A DNA stretch of 64,000 bases from Flavobacteriaceae bacterium LSUCC0859 (GTDB lineage: Bacteria; Bacteroidota; Bacteroidia; Flavobacteriales; Flavobacteriaceae). Of this stretch, positions 18,071 to 26,985 are shown piece after piece. The notes under the pieces were generated by a model that did not search any database, was not told where the DNA came from, and saw nothing but the letters and a program-made list of their open reading frames with translations. Within the stretch, counting starts at the first letter, position 1. Each line of letters starts with the position of its first letter. The translations under genes and the position numbers were made by a program. The stretch covers positions 62,001 to 126,000 of the forward strand of contig JAKOGP010000001.1 in assembly GCA_022239325.1 (NCBI GenBank), written 5' to 3'.

Positions 18071-19180
18071 ATGTTATATGCCTTATTGTTGGTCTCAATT
18101 AGTTTTATTGGTTTTTTATTAGCATCTATTTTGTTTTCAAAAAGAAAATTAAATAGCTATTTTAATAAATATGCCGTTACACTCATTTTGATAATTTCAA
18201 TTAGAATTTTTTTAGTAGGTCTAAATTTATCTTTTGAAAATGAAATTTTGGAGATGATTGTATTATATAGTAGACCTTTAGTATTAATATCATTTCCTAT
18301 TATTTATGCATATGTAAAAAGTATTTTAAAAGTATCTAATAATGAAATTTCATATAAATTCTTATTAGCCCCAGTCATTTTATTTGTTTATATTATTTTA
18401 AAAAGTAAAGGGTATGAGAATCAAGATTATCACAACGTAATTTTTGGTAATTATTTTTTAATTCCCATTGCTATGGTGTCCTACGCTTTATGGCACTTAG
18501 TTTTTACACTTAAAAATTATTTAGAATTTGTAAAGAATCAAAGAGGTGCTTTGAAATTTTCTAATGACATTAAAATAATTAAAGTTTGGTCCTCTACAAT
18601 AATTGGTGGAGTTGGATTTTCTCTTATTTCATTAATTATAATGATGTTTAGAGATTATAAATTAATGCCAGCTGCAAATGAATTTCTACTTCTTCTCAAT
18701 GCACTATTTTGGCTATACTGCTTTTTTAGAATGTTTAATGAACCATTACTGCTATATGGCATTTCTGGTTTAGAAAGAATAAGTGAACCAAAGGCAGAAA
18801 TATGGACAAAAACACCCCGTGATATTTCTGGTGAAAAGGACATTTCAATACAAAGAATTATTTACCCTAAAATAGATCTATACAAAACCCAAATAGATGC
18901 ATTTCTTTCAGATACAGATACTTATAAAACAAGCGATTTTAACCTAACAGTCATTTCTCAGAAAACCAATATTCCTGCAAGTCACATTTCATATATGATT
19001 AGAGTGTATTCAAAATACACCATGAATGAATTAAAGAATGTATTGAGAATAAAGGAAGCAGAAACGCTTCTAGCCTTAAATGATTCTAATTTAATGCTTA
19101 AGGAGGTGAGTTTAATGGTGGGCTATAAGTCCTATACCAGCTTTTATGAAGCCTATAAAAAGTTTGGCTCCAATGTTTAA
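18071..19180 (+). CDS. Membrane-anchored AraC family regulator
   Basis: A 369-aa protein. Residues 1 to about 230 hold about seven hydrophobic segments. The C-terminal 100 residues form an AraC-type double HTH: DFNLTVISQKTNIPASHISYMI is the first helix pair and LKEVSLMVGYKSYTSFYEAYKKF the second. Such membrane AraC proteins are common in Bacteroidota and probably sense envelope signals. The protein ends right after KKFGSNV, so the usual trailing 'GxTPxxYR' segment is short or missing. It is divergent from the lipoprotein pair (270-bp gap), which makes that operon a plausible target, and lies 15 bp before the acylase gene, with which it may be cotranscribed. Confidence 0.85.
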   Translation: MLYALLLVSISFIGFLLASILFSKRKLNSYFNKYAVTLILIISIRIFLVGLNLSFENEILEMIVLYSRPLVLISFPIIYAYVKSILKVSNNEISYKFLLAPVILFVYIILKSKGYENQDYHNVIFGNYFLIPIAMVSYALWHLVFTLKNYLEFVKNQRGALKFSNDIKIIKVWSSTIIGGVGFSLISLIIMMFRDYKLMPAANEFLLLLNALFWLYCFFRMFNEPLLLYGISGLERISEPKAEIWTKTPRDISGEKDISIQRIIYPKIDLYKTQIDAFLSDTDTYKTSDFNLTVISQKTNIPASHISYMIRVYSKYTMNELKNVLRIKEAETLLALNDSNLMLKEVSLMVGYKSYTSFYEAYKKFGSNV

Positions 19181-19195
19181 ATTAAAAATAGCCAT

Positions 19196-21265
19196 ATGCG
19201 CATAAAAAATAATATTGTTGTTACTACAAGTCTATTATTATTATTTCTAAATACAACCATTGCACAAGTAAATCCAAAAAATATTGACATTCTAAGAGAC
19301 GCTTATGGGGTGCCACACATCTTTGGAAAAACAGATGCAGAAACAGCTTATGGCTTGGCCTGGGCCAATGCAGAAGACGATTTTGAAACCATGCAATTGG
19401 GATATTTGGCAGGAAATGCCTTGCTCTCCAAGCACTTGGGACTTCAAGGGGCATCTGCAGATTTTGTGACCCAGCTCATTCAAGGTAAAGAATATGTGAA
19501 CGCTCATTATGAGAAGGACATTAGCCCCGCCTATAAAAAAGTGATCAGCGGTTTTTGCGAGGGTTTAAATGCCTATGCAGCCAAACATCCCAAAGAGGTT
19601 TTAGTTAAAAAGTTGTTTCCAATGACGCCAAAAAAACTACTAACCTACACCTATTTACAACTCTTTGTAATGTCTGAATCTGACGCTCTTGTGAGCGCCA
19701 TTGTGGGGAATAAGACAGATGCTTTGAAACCCAAAGAATCTGTTACAGGCTCTAACACCTTTGGGATGAATAGTATACTTACAGAGGATGGAGGTGCTTA
19801 TTTGGCCATTAATCCGCATCAGCCCCTAGAGGGGCCTACCTCATGGTATGAAGCACATTTGCACTCAGAGGAAGGTACCAATATTGTAGGAGCTCTATTT
19901 CCTGGTGCTCCAAGTATTCTTTTAGGGTCTAATGAATATTTAGGCTGGGCCCATACGGTAAACAAACCAGACAAGGCAGATATTTATGTCTTAGAGTTAG
20001 ACCCCAAAAAGAAAGACCATTATATGGTAGACGGAGTTTCTTACCCACTGGAACGCTTCAAAGCGAAGGTGTTTTTGAAGTTTTTAGGTTTGAAAATTGG
20101 AGTGAAAAAAAAGTTTTACAAAAGCATGTTTGGGCCTACTTTGAAGAACAAGCAGGGGGTATTTGCTGTGAGAACCCCATCTCTATTTGAGATTAGAGCC
20201 CTAGAGCAATGGTGGCGAATGAATAAAGCTCAAAATTACAATCAGTTCAGAGAGGCCTTAGATATGTTGGCCATTCCTGGTTTTAATATAGGATATGCAG
20301 ACGTAAATGACACTATTTTTTATGTGTCCAATGCCCTTATCCCCAAGCGAGCACCTGGCTATGATTGGACTAAAATAGTCCCTGGGAACACTAAAAAAAC
20401 ACTTTGGTCTCAATATTATGATTTTGACCAAATGCCTCAGGTTTTACAGCCTGCTTCTGGGTATTTTTACAATACCAATCACAGCCCATTTATCTCTAGT
20501 GCCCTTGCAGACCAGCCCAACCCAAAGGACTTTAATAAAGACATGGGTTTTGAAACTTTTGACAACAACAGAAGTGTTCGCTTTGCAGAACTCATGAAAG
20601 GTCGTGAGTCTTTAAATTTTGAAGACTTTAAACGCATTAAATACGATCGCCAGCTACCTGAGCAATTGTCGTATACGTTTATGAATCTTGACAGTCTTTG
20701 GCTTATGGAACCTAGTAAGACGCCCGCCGTTTCTGGTATTCTCAAGGCGGTACAGCAGTGGGATAAGAAAGCAGACCCAGACTCTTATGGCGCTGGTGCC
20801 TATGCGCTATTTTATTTTCAAGCCAGAAAACATCTGAGCCACCTAGACGCAAGAAAAACTTTTAGTAGAAAGCAATTAGCTGTAATTCTTGCAGAGGCAC
20901 AGGCCTACAGCCAGGAACACTTCAAGGAAGATTTTGTGCCTTTAGGCCGTTTTGTTAAAGTGGTGCGAGGCTCTGAGGAAAGACCTAGCTTTGGTTTGCC
21001 AGACGTCTTGGCAGCCATGCATGGGGTGCCTTATAAGGAAGGTATGCTAAGGGTTACCGCAGGAGAATCTTATATACAATTGGCCCATTTCTCTAGGGAA
21101 GGAGCACGTATTTACTCCGTAGTTCCCTTTGGAAGCTCAAACAGACCCAATAGCCCGCACTACGCAGACCAATTAGATTTATATATGGCAGGAAAAACCA
21201 AAGAAATGCCCTTGAGCAAAGCCTTTTGGTATGAAAATTACAAAGAGAAATACCACCCGGACTAA
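19196..21265 (+). CDS. Penicillin acylase family Ntn-hydrolase
   Basis: A 689-aa periplasmic enzyme with signal peptide (cleavage near TTIAQ). The family start 'ILRDAYGVPHIFGKTDAETAYGL' and the autoprocessing site TG-S186-NTFGMNS are both visible. Ser186 should become the N-terminal nucleophile of the beta chain after precursor cleavage. NPHQPLEGPTSWYEAHL and LGWAHTVNKPDKAD are further conserved parts. Members hydrolyse amides such as penicillin side chains, acyl-homoserine lactones or aculeacin-type lipopeptides; the true substrate cannot be predicted. It follows the AraC regulator by 15 bp and converges on a GNAT gene. Confidence 0.9.
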   Translation: MRIKNNIVVTTSLLLLFLNTTIAQVNPKNIDILRDAYGVPHIFGKTDAETAYGLAWANAEDDFETMQLGYLAGNALLSKHLGLQGASADFVTQLIQGKEYVNAHYEKDISPAYKKVISGFCEGLNAYAAKHPKEVLVKKLFPMTPKKLLTYTYLQLFVMSESDALVSAIVGNKTDALKPKESVTGSNTFGMNSILTEDGGAYLAINPHQPLEGPTSWYEAHLHSEEGTNIVGALFPGAPSILLGSNEYLGWAHTVNKPDKADIYVLELDPKKKDHYMVDGVSYPLERFKAKVFLKFLGLKIGVKKKFYKSMFGPTLKNKQGVFAVRTPSLFEIRALEQWWRMNKAQNYNQFREALDMLAIPGFNIGYADVNDTIFYVSNALIPKRAPGYDWTKIVPGNTKKTLWSQYYDFDQMPQVLQPASGYFYNTNHSPFISSALADQPNPKDFNKDMGFETFDNNRSVRFAELMKGRESLNFEDFKRIKYDRQLPEQLSYTFMNLDSLWLMEPSKTPAVSGILKAVQQWDKKADPDSYGAGAYALFYFQARKHLSHLDARKTFSRKQLAVILAEAQAYSQEHFKEDFVPLGRFVKVVRGSEERPSFGLPDVLAAMHGVPYKEGMLRVTAGESYIQLAHFSREGARIYSVVPFGSSNRPNSPHYADQLDLYMAGKTKEMPLSKAFWYENYKEKYHPD

Positions 21266-21274
21266 ATAAATGAA

Positions 21275-21739
21275 TTAGGGCTGGTAGACCAAAATATGCT
21301 CTTGAAAGACCCCATGGAGACTGTGAAGCGCGTGGCTTTTAAAACCCAATTGGGTGTAAAAAGAAACTAAGTTTTGGTCTTCTATGGCCAACCAAAACCC
21401 TTTGGTTGGGTGGCGTTTAAAAAGCTCTAAAAACCAGGCACTTCCCAGTCTCATGCCTCTGTACTCCGGGCGTACCCAAACAAATCCTATATAGTTTCCT
21501 ATGGTTTTGAAAAGATGGGCTGCATGTGATTTTTCAAAATCGGTAGCAGCCGTTGGCAAGCCTTTGAAAACCATGCCGCCCCCTATCAGTTCCGTTCCAA
21601 TATACAGACCTAATATTTGGCTCTTTTGGTCTAGTCCAATCCCCTCTGCTTTTAGAGGTTCTTGCCAATCTAGAGGCAACAGATGCATAAAATCCAAACG
21701 ATGAGGGACTTGCTTCAAGCAAAATAAGGGGTTTTCCAT
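21275..21739 (-). CDS. GNAT family N-acetyltransferase
   Basis: A 154-aa single-domain GNAT protein. The acetyl-CoA binding part is IGFVWVRPEYRGMRLGSAWF (R/Q-x-x-G-x-G/A type loop), followed by WLAIEDQNLVSFYTQLGF, the usual 'N..a..fYeklGF' ending. The ATG at 21739 is preferred: it starts 8 bp after the stop of the upstream ATP-grasp gene, whereas the longer frame from 21769 would overlap it. The two form a short operon. The acceptor substrate is not predictable. Confidence 0.82.
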   Translation of the reverse strand: MENPLFCLKQVPHRLDFMHLLPLDWQEPLKAEGIGLDQKSQILGLYIGTELIGGGMVFKGLPTAATDFEKSHAAHLFKTIGNYIGFVWVRPEYRGMRLGSAWFLELFKRHPTKGFWLAIEDQNLVSFYTQLGFKSHALHSLHGVFQEHILVYQP

Positions 21740-21747
21740 CTTTGGCT

Positions 21748-23076
21748 TTATAAGAGTTCCCAAGCCCATAACTTATCAAAATCCTCAGCCCAGCGGTCTC
21801 CAATGTCTGTCCTGTAATAGGCATTGTTAATAATTACATTTTGAATGCGATGGTACATGAGCTTTTGTGCGTCTTTCATACTCAGTCCAGTTCCAGTAAC
21901 CAAAATTGCAATCCCGGTGTTTCCTGTGATAAGCCACTCCTCATTTATTTTCTTGAGGTGAATGGGGTGAATGCCTTCTTTCTGGGGTCTTTTAAATACA
22001 ATGACAGAGTCCTTTGAAAAAAGCTTAAAGGTTTTTTTGTCGTCAAAAGGAAAGGGTGGCACCGCCATATATGCCCCTACTTGAAACCCCTTTTTTACCT
22101 GAATTTTAAAAGATTGACCGCTTGCGAGCTTAAAAAAAAGTGCGCCCAAGGGCTCCACAATACCTGCTTTTTGAATGTAGATTTGAGGGTATCCAAAACG
22201 GGCCGTAAACTCCAATGGATAAATACCAGAACCATTGACAATGCAGTTAATGTCTAATTGACCTACAAATGATTCTGCCGCCAGTGTGGTCTCGAATTTT
22301 TTGAGAGTAGCGTCAAAAATAGGAGAGTCTTTGGTCCAAAACATGCTAGACCCCATTTCTCCGGTAGAAACACCCAACTCTTTGGGAAACAATTTTTTGT
22401 GCTCAAAAGTTACATTAATGGGATAGATAAATTCATGCCCATTAAAATAGGCAGACACAGAAATTTCTACCCCCTTTACCTTGCGTTGTAATTGAAAATT
22501 TCCAAATGAATTTCCCCAAGATTTCTCATAGGCTTGCAGCACCCTAATGACGTCTAAACCTTCGTCATCACTACCTACAAACAACAATTGCTTATACTCT
22601 TGGGTGGCTCCTGAGGGTTTTATCACATATGCGTTCGGATGTTTTCTCACATAGTTTATGGCGTCTTGAAAGCTATCAAAGTCTTTATAAGGCAGGGTTT
22701 TTACCTTGTGCTTCTTTAGCTCTTCCTGTCCAAAGTCCCTGTCTAGCTCTAGTTTGTCTGTATAAGGTGTTCCGCCAAAAACAAGTTTGCCCTTGGCCCT
22801 AAGCGACTGACAAATAGCGCCATAACCTGTATAGTCAAAAATAAGGAGGTCTGCCCAATCTTGGTGCTTGTTCCAATCGCTTACTTTAGGAACAAATCCA
22901 TAGCCAATTTCTTTAGAAGCTTTATCCTCAATGTAGAACTTAATTTTGTGGCCCTCCTGTTGCATGGCATAGGCTAGGTCCAAAGTTTCTCCCCAACGAG
23001 ACACAAAGAGAATGTTTTTTGCTAGGGTATTCAAAAGTGGTTTTTTAGCCAACTTTTGAGAATTTTTAGGCTCCAT
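21748..23076 (-). CDS. PurD-like ATP-grasp ligase
   Basis: A 442-aa protein with the fold order of glycinamide ribonucleotide synthetase: an N-terminal Rossmann-like part, an ATP-grasp core (YVIKPSGATQEYKQLLFVG near 150-170, GQLDINCIVNGSGIYPLEFTARFGYPQ near 275-300) and a C-terminal PurD-type domain ending YYRTDIGDRW. The PurD signature GGREHA near the N-terminus is replaced by SRWGETLDLA, and the ribosylamine-site motifs are not evident. It is therefore more likely a paralogue that ligates another amine and carboxylate than the purine enzyme. It is cotranscribed with a GNAT acetyltransferase. Annotation as purD would be risky. Confidence 0.75.
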   Translation of the reverse strand: MEPKNSQKLAKKPLLNTLAKNILFVSRWGETLDLAYAMQQEGHKIKFYIEDKASKEIGYGFVPKVSDWNKHQDWADLLIFDYTGYGAICQSLRAKGKLVFGGTPYTDKLELDRDFGQEELKKHKVKTLPYKDFDSFQDAINYVRKHPNAYVIKPSGATQEYKQLLFVGSDDEGLDVIRVLQAYEKSWGNSFGNFQLQRKVKGVEISVSAYFNGHEFIYPINVTFEHKKLFPKELGVSTGEMGSSMFWTKDSPIFDATLKKFETTLAAESFVGQLDINCIVNGSGIYPLEFTARFGYPQIYIQKAGIVEPLGALFFKLASGQSFKIQVKKGFQVGAYMAVPPFPFDDKKTFKLFSKDSVIVFKRPQKEGIHPIHLKKINEEWLITGNTGIAILVTGTGLSMKDAQKLMYHRIQNVIINNAYYRTDIGDRWAEDFDKLWAWELL

Positions 23077-23204
23077 AACTCAACAGAAGCCTACTAATAA
23101 ATTAAAATAATTCACAGATCACAATTCATAATATAGGGACAAAATTAATACAAAATCAGATAGGTCTACAAAAATTCAAAAGCTGTAAAAACACTAATTT
23201 TCCG

Positions 23205-23212
23205 TACTTTTG
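23205..23212 (+). promoter_or_regulatory. -7 element for epimerase gene
   Basis: TACTTTTG matches TAnnTTTG. No clear -33 TTG is seen at the right distance. A transcript from here would give a short leader and favours the start codon at 23233 over 23224. Confidence 0.35.
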
Positions 23213-23232
23213 ACAAACAAAAAATGGAGTGT

Positions 23233-24261
23233 ATGAACATCCTAGTGACAGGAGCAGCAGGGTTTATTGGTTATCACGTGTGCAAAGAACTGCTCTCACA
23301 AGGGCACAGAGTGGTAGGCATAGATAATTTAAATGACTATTATGAGGTGGGCTTAAAATATGCGCGACTCTCTGAGTTAGGAATAGCGGAAGCTGGGCAA
23401 CTAGAATACGGAAGCACCACCCAAAGTAACAGCCTAAACCATTTTAGCTTTATCAAACTCCATATAGAAGACAGAGAGCTATTGCCTGAGGTGTTTAAAA
23501 AGGAAGCCTTCGAGGTAGTTTGTAACCTAGCGGCACAGGCTGGGGTTCGCTATAGTATTGAAAATCCAGAAACCTACATAGACAGTAATGTAGTAGGGTT
23601 TCTAAATATTTTAGAAAGCTGTAGACACTTTGGTGTAAAACATCTGGTATACGCAAGCTCCTCCTCTGTATACGGGCTTAACGAAGAAATTCCTTTTAGT
23701 ACGAGCCATAAAACAGACACCCCCATAAGCCTGTATGCCGCCTCTAAGAAAAGTAATGAACTTATGGCGCACACCTACAGCCATTTATATGGCTTTTGTA
23801 CTACTGGCCTGCGCTTCTTTACGGTATATGGTCCCTGGGGCAGGCCAGATATGGCTCTATTTCTCTTCACCAAAGCCATCCTTGAGAAAAAACCCATACA
23901 AGTGTTTAACCATGGAAATATGTCTAGAGACTTCACCTATATAGAAGACATTAGCAAGGGGGTGAACAACATTATTCATGAGGACACACATGCTAGGGCT
24001 ACCGCCAAAGAATGGTACAAACTATACAATATTGGTAACAGCAGCCCAGTAGCCCTTAAAGAATTCATTGCTGCTATAGAACAATCTTTAGGGGTAAAAG
24101 CCATACAAGAAATGAAACCTATGCAAGCGGGCGATGTAGCCAGTACATGGGCAGACGTCAGTGGACTCCAAAAGGACTATCACTATACTCCCAATACGCC
24201 CGTAAAAGAGGGGATTGAAAAGTTTATTGCCTGGTATAAAGACTACTACCAGGTTTCCTAA
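23233..24261 (+). CDS. NAD-dependent nucleotide-sugar epimerase (UDP-glucuronate 4-epimerase type)
   Basis: A 342-aa short-chain dehydrogenase-type epimerase. It shows NAD-binding TGAAGFIG at the N-terminus, a Ser-Ser-Ser active-site stretch, and the catalytic Y-x-x-x-K in LYAASKKSNE. The inserts and the LRFFTVYGPWGRPDMALF segment are typical of UDP-glucuronate 4-epimerases that make UDP-galacturonate for surface polysaccharides. The start at 23233 (MNILVTGAAGF) fits the family better than the ATG three codons earlier and has GGAG just upstream. Two UDP-sugar dehydrogenases follow on the same strand, one of which should make its likely substrate, UDP-glucuronate. Confidence 0.87.
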   Translation: MNILVTGAAGFIGYHVCKELLSQGHRVVGIDNLNDYYEVGLKYARLSELGIAEAGQLEYGSTTQSNSLNHFSFIKLHIEDRELLPEVFKKEAFEVVCNLAAQAGVRYSIENPETYIDSNVVGFLNILESCRHFGVKHLVYASSSSVYGLNEEIPFSTSHKTDTPISLYAASKKSNELMAHTYSHLYGFCTTGLRFFTVYGPWGRPDMALFLFTKAILEKKPIQVFNHGNMSRDFTYIEDISKGVNNIIHEDTHARATAKEWYKLYNIGNSSPVALKEFIAAIEQSLGVKAIQEMKPMQAGDVASTWADVSGLQKDYHYTPNTPVKEGIEKFIAWYKDYYQVS

Positions 24262-24335
24262 GTTAAAAGCCCCTTAAAAGAGGGTAAAAAGCAATTGAAA
24301 AGCCCTAAATTTGGGCCTTATTATTTATACCACAG

Positions 24336-25664
24336 ATGAAATTAACAGTTATTGGCACCGGATACGTTGGATTGGTAAGTGGGACTTGTTTTGCAGAAAT
24401 GGGAAACAAAGTGCACTGTGTAGACGTAGACACCCAAAAAATAGAGCGTTTAAAAGAAGGAATTATTCCCATTTATGAACCGGGCTTAGAAGCGATGGTA
24501 AAAAGAAATGTAGAAAACAATTCCCTCCATTTTACTACAGATTTAGCGGCTCAGCTTCCCCATACAGACGTAGCGTTTATAGCCGTTGGTACCCCTATGG
24601 GAGAAGACGGAGCAGCAGACTTGCAATATGTTTTGCAGGTAGCCAAAAGTATTGGAACCCATATGAGCAAGCCACTAATTGTGGTAGACAAGTCTACTGT
24701 TCCCGTTGGCACGGCAGACAAAGTGAGAGAAGCCATAACAGCAGCGCAAAAAGAAAGAGGGGTTCAAATAGATTTCTCTGTAGTGTCTAATCCAGAGTTT
24801 TTAAAAGAGGGAGACGCTATTGCAGACTTTATGAAACCAGATCGCGTTGTGATTGGGGCAGACCATCCAGAGGCCTTTGAAGTCATGAGAAAGCTCTATA
24901 TTCCTTTTTTCAGAAGTAGTATGGACAGGTTAATTACCATGGATGTACGTTCTGCAGAAATGACCAAGTACGTGGCCAATGCCATGCTAGCCACTAAAAT
25001 TTCATTCATGAATGAGGTGGCCAATATTTGTGAATTGGTAGGAGCAGACGTGAACAAGGTTAGAATTGGAATAGGCTCTGACAGCCGTATTGGATATAGT
25101 TTCATATATCCTGGAAGTGGTTACGGAGGCTCTTGTTTTCCAAAAGATGTAAAAGCCCTCAGAAAAACCGCTGCAGAGCAAGGCTATGACGCCAGACTTA
25201 TTGGCGCAGTAGAGGCGGTGAATGAAAGTCAGAAAATGGTGATTGCTAGAAAGGTAGTAGACCGTTTTGGATCTGACCTCAGTGGAAAAACCTTTGCGGT
25301 CTGGGGATTGGCTTTTAAGCCAGAAACAGACGACATGCGAGAGGCACCTGCCATTTATATTATTAAAGATCTAGTAGCTAGAGGCGCGAAGGTACAAGCA
25401 TTTGATCCTAAGGCTATGGAAGAAGCCAAGCATTTTTATCTCAAAGATGTGGCAGGGGTCTCTTATGTAGACAACAAATACAAGGCTTTACACGGCGCTG
25501 CAGCCCTCATTTTACTCACAGAATGGAAAACCTTTAGAGCCCCAGATTTTGAAGCGATTAAAGAGGAGTTAGAGCTGCCTATTGTATTTGATGGTAGAAA
25601 CCAATACAACGACATCGAGATGCAAAAACGAGGCTTTGAGTATTATCAAATTGGCAAGAAATAA
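24336..25664 (+). CDS. ugd: UDP-glucose 6-dehydrogenase
   Basis: A 442-aa enzyme oxidising UDP-glucose to UDP-glucuronate with two NAD+. It shows an N-terminal Rossmann motif [10 protein letters not shown], the [11 protein letters not shown] segment, [12 protein letters not shown], the catalytic Cys267 in [12 protein letters not shown], and a C-terminal [22 protein letters not shown]-binding domain. The length is normal for the family. It sits between the epimerase and a second UDP-sugar dehydrogenase (9-bp gap), consistent with supply of acidic sugars for exopolysaccharide or O-antigen. Confidence 0.95.
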   Translation: MKLTVIGTGYVGLVSGTCFAEMGNKVHCVDVDTQKIERLKEGIIPIYEPGLEAMVKRNVENNSLHFTTDLAAQLPHTDVAFIAVGTPMGEDGAADLQYVLQVAKSIGTHMSKPLIVVDKSTVPVGTADKVREAITAAQKERGVQIDFSVVSNPEFLKEGDAIADFMKPDRVVIGADHPEAFEVMRKLYIPFFRSSMDRLITMDVRSAEMTKYVANAMLATKISFMNEVANICELVGADVNKVRIGIGSDSRIGYSFIYPGSGYGGSCFPKDVKALRKTAAEQGYDARLIGAVEAVNESQKMVIARKVVDRFGSDLSGKTFAVWGLAFKPETDDMREAPAIYIIKDLVARGAKVQAFDPKAMEEAKHFYLKDVAGVSYVDNKYKALHGAAALILLTEWKTFRAPDFEAIKEELELPIVFDGRNQYNDIEMQKRGFEYYQIGKK

Positions 25665-25673
25665 GCCTATCCT

Positions 25674-26963
25674 ATGCCGGAAACACCTTCTTATAAAATA
25701 GCGGTCATAGGATTGGGTTACGTAGGCTTGCCATTGGCCAGCCTTTTAGCGCAAAAATACAGCGTAACTGGTTTTGACATAAACCCAGAGCGGGTAGCGC
25801 ATATTTGCGCGGGCCAAGACCCCAATTTAGAGGTAGAAAGCGAAGAGCTTCAAAGCGTTTTAAAGATAAAAAACAACTCCGAAATTGGTTTATTTTGTAG
25901 CGCAAATGATGGAGATATTAAAGGGAATGACTTCTATATTGTCTGTGTACCTACTCCAGTAGACTTTCAGAATGAGCCAGATTTTAGCTTGCTTACTTCT
26001 GCTGCAGAAACCGTGGGTAGGCAGATGGAATCTGGAAGCATTGTAGTTTTTGAGTCTACCGTTTACCCCGGAGCTACCGAAGAAATTTGTATGCCTATTT
26101 TGGAAAAACAGTCCGGACTGAACTATCAAAAGGATTTCTTTTTAGGCTATTCGCCAGAGCGAATAAACCCTGGAGATTCCAGTAGGAAATTGAAAGACAT
26201 TCTAAAAATAACCTCAGGCAGTACGCCAGAGGCCGCCCAAAAAATAGACGCATTATACCGCTCTATTATTACTGCAGGCACCTATGCTGCTCCAAGTATG
26301 GCTGTTGCAGAGGCAGCTAAAGTCATTGAAAATGCACAAAGAGACCTCAATATTGCCTTTGTAAATGAGTTGGCTATGATTTTTTCAAAAATGGGCTTAG
26401 ACACCCAACAGGTACTCCAAGCAGCAGCTACAAAATGGAATTTCCTGCCCTTTAGCCCGGGATTGGTAGGTGGGCACTGTATTGGGGTGGACCCTTATTA
26501 TCTAGCCCATAAAGCAAAGTCTGTTGGGCACCACCCAGAAGTCATTTTAGCTGGCAGAAAACTCAACAGTGAAATGGGCGCATTTGTTGCTTCTCAGGTA
26601 TTACACCTCATGGGCCTTAAAAAAATAACTATGGACCAAGCGCCCGTACTCCTAGTTGGCTTTTCTTTTAAGGAAAATTGTCCAGATGTTCGCAATACCG
26701 GTGTTATGTCTGTTTACAAAAGCTTAGCAGCTTACGGAGCTTCTATAAGTATTTATGACCCTGTTGCAGACGCCAGAGCAGCTAAAGCCCATTACGGCCT
26801 CTCTTTTATTCAAGAACCAAAATTATCGGGCTACCAAGCCGTACTACTCTGCGTAGCTCACCGGGAACTCAAAGATATAGACTGGAATGCCTACACTAGC
26901 ACAAACGGCCTGGTGTATAAAGTAAAGTCTAATTTTAGCTGTGCTGCTGCAGCTAGTTTGTAA
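25674..26963 (+). CDS. UDP-N-acetylhexosamine dehydrogenase (WecC/TviB type)
   Basis: A 429-aa member of the UDP-glucose/GDP-mannose dehydrogenase family, distinct from the preceding gene. It has NAD-binding GLGYVGLPLA, the VFESTVYPGATEE segment, SPERINPGD, and the catalytic Cys in PGLVGGHCIGVDPYYLAHKA, which is typical of enzymes acting on UDP-N-acetylglucosamine, -galactosamine or -mannosamine. The C-terminal domain has LLVGFSFKENCPDVRNTG. It is probably cotranscribed with ugd (9-bp gap). Whether the substrate is UDP-GalNAc/GlcNAc (TviB/WbpA-like) or UDP-ManNAc (WecC) cannot be decided by eye. Confidence 0.87.
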   Translation: MPETPSYKIAVIGLGYVGLPLASLLAQKYSVTGFDINPERVAHICAGQDPNLEVESEELQSVLKIKNNSEIGLFCSANDGDIKGNDFYIVCVPTPVDFQNEPDFSLLTSAAETVGRQMESGSIVVFESTVYPGATEEICMPILEKQSGLNYQKDFFLGYSPERINPGDSSRKLKDILKITSGSTPEAAQKIDALYRSIITAGTYAAPSMAVAEAAKVIENAQRDLNIAFVNELAMIFSKMGLDTQQVLQAAATKWNFLPFSPGLVGGHCIGVDPYYLAHKAKSVGHHPEVILAGRKLNSEMGAFVASQVLHLMGLKKITMDQAPVLLVGFSFKENCPDVRNTGVMSVYKSLAAYGASISIYDPVADARAAKAHYGLSFIQEPKLSGYQAVLLCVAHRELKDIDWNAYTSTNGLVYKVKSNFSCAAAASL

Positions 26964-26985
26964 GCAGCTTTAAAAATTAAAGGAC

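Noticed and set aside
21748-23076. Naming the ATP-grasp gene purD
   Set aside because: The N-terminal PurD signature is absent and the gene is linked to a GNAT rather than to purine genes; the fold supports only a PurD-like call.
24262-24335. Possible terminator or riboswitch between the epimerase gene and ugd
   Set aside because: Only a 4-bp GCCC/GGGC pairing is available, with no stable stem and no known aptamer signature.
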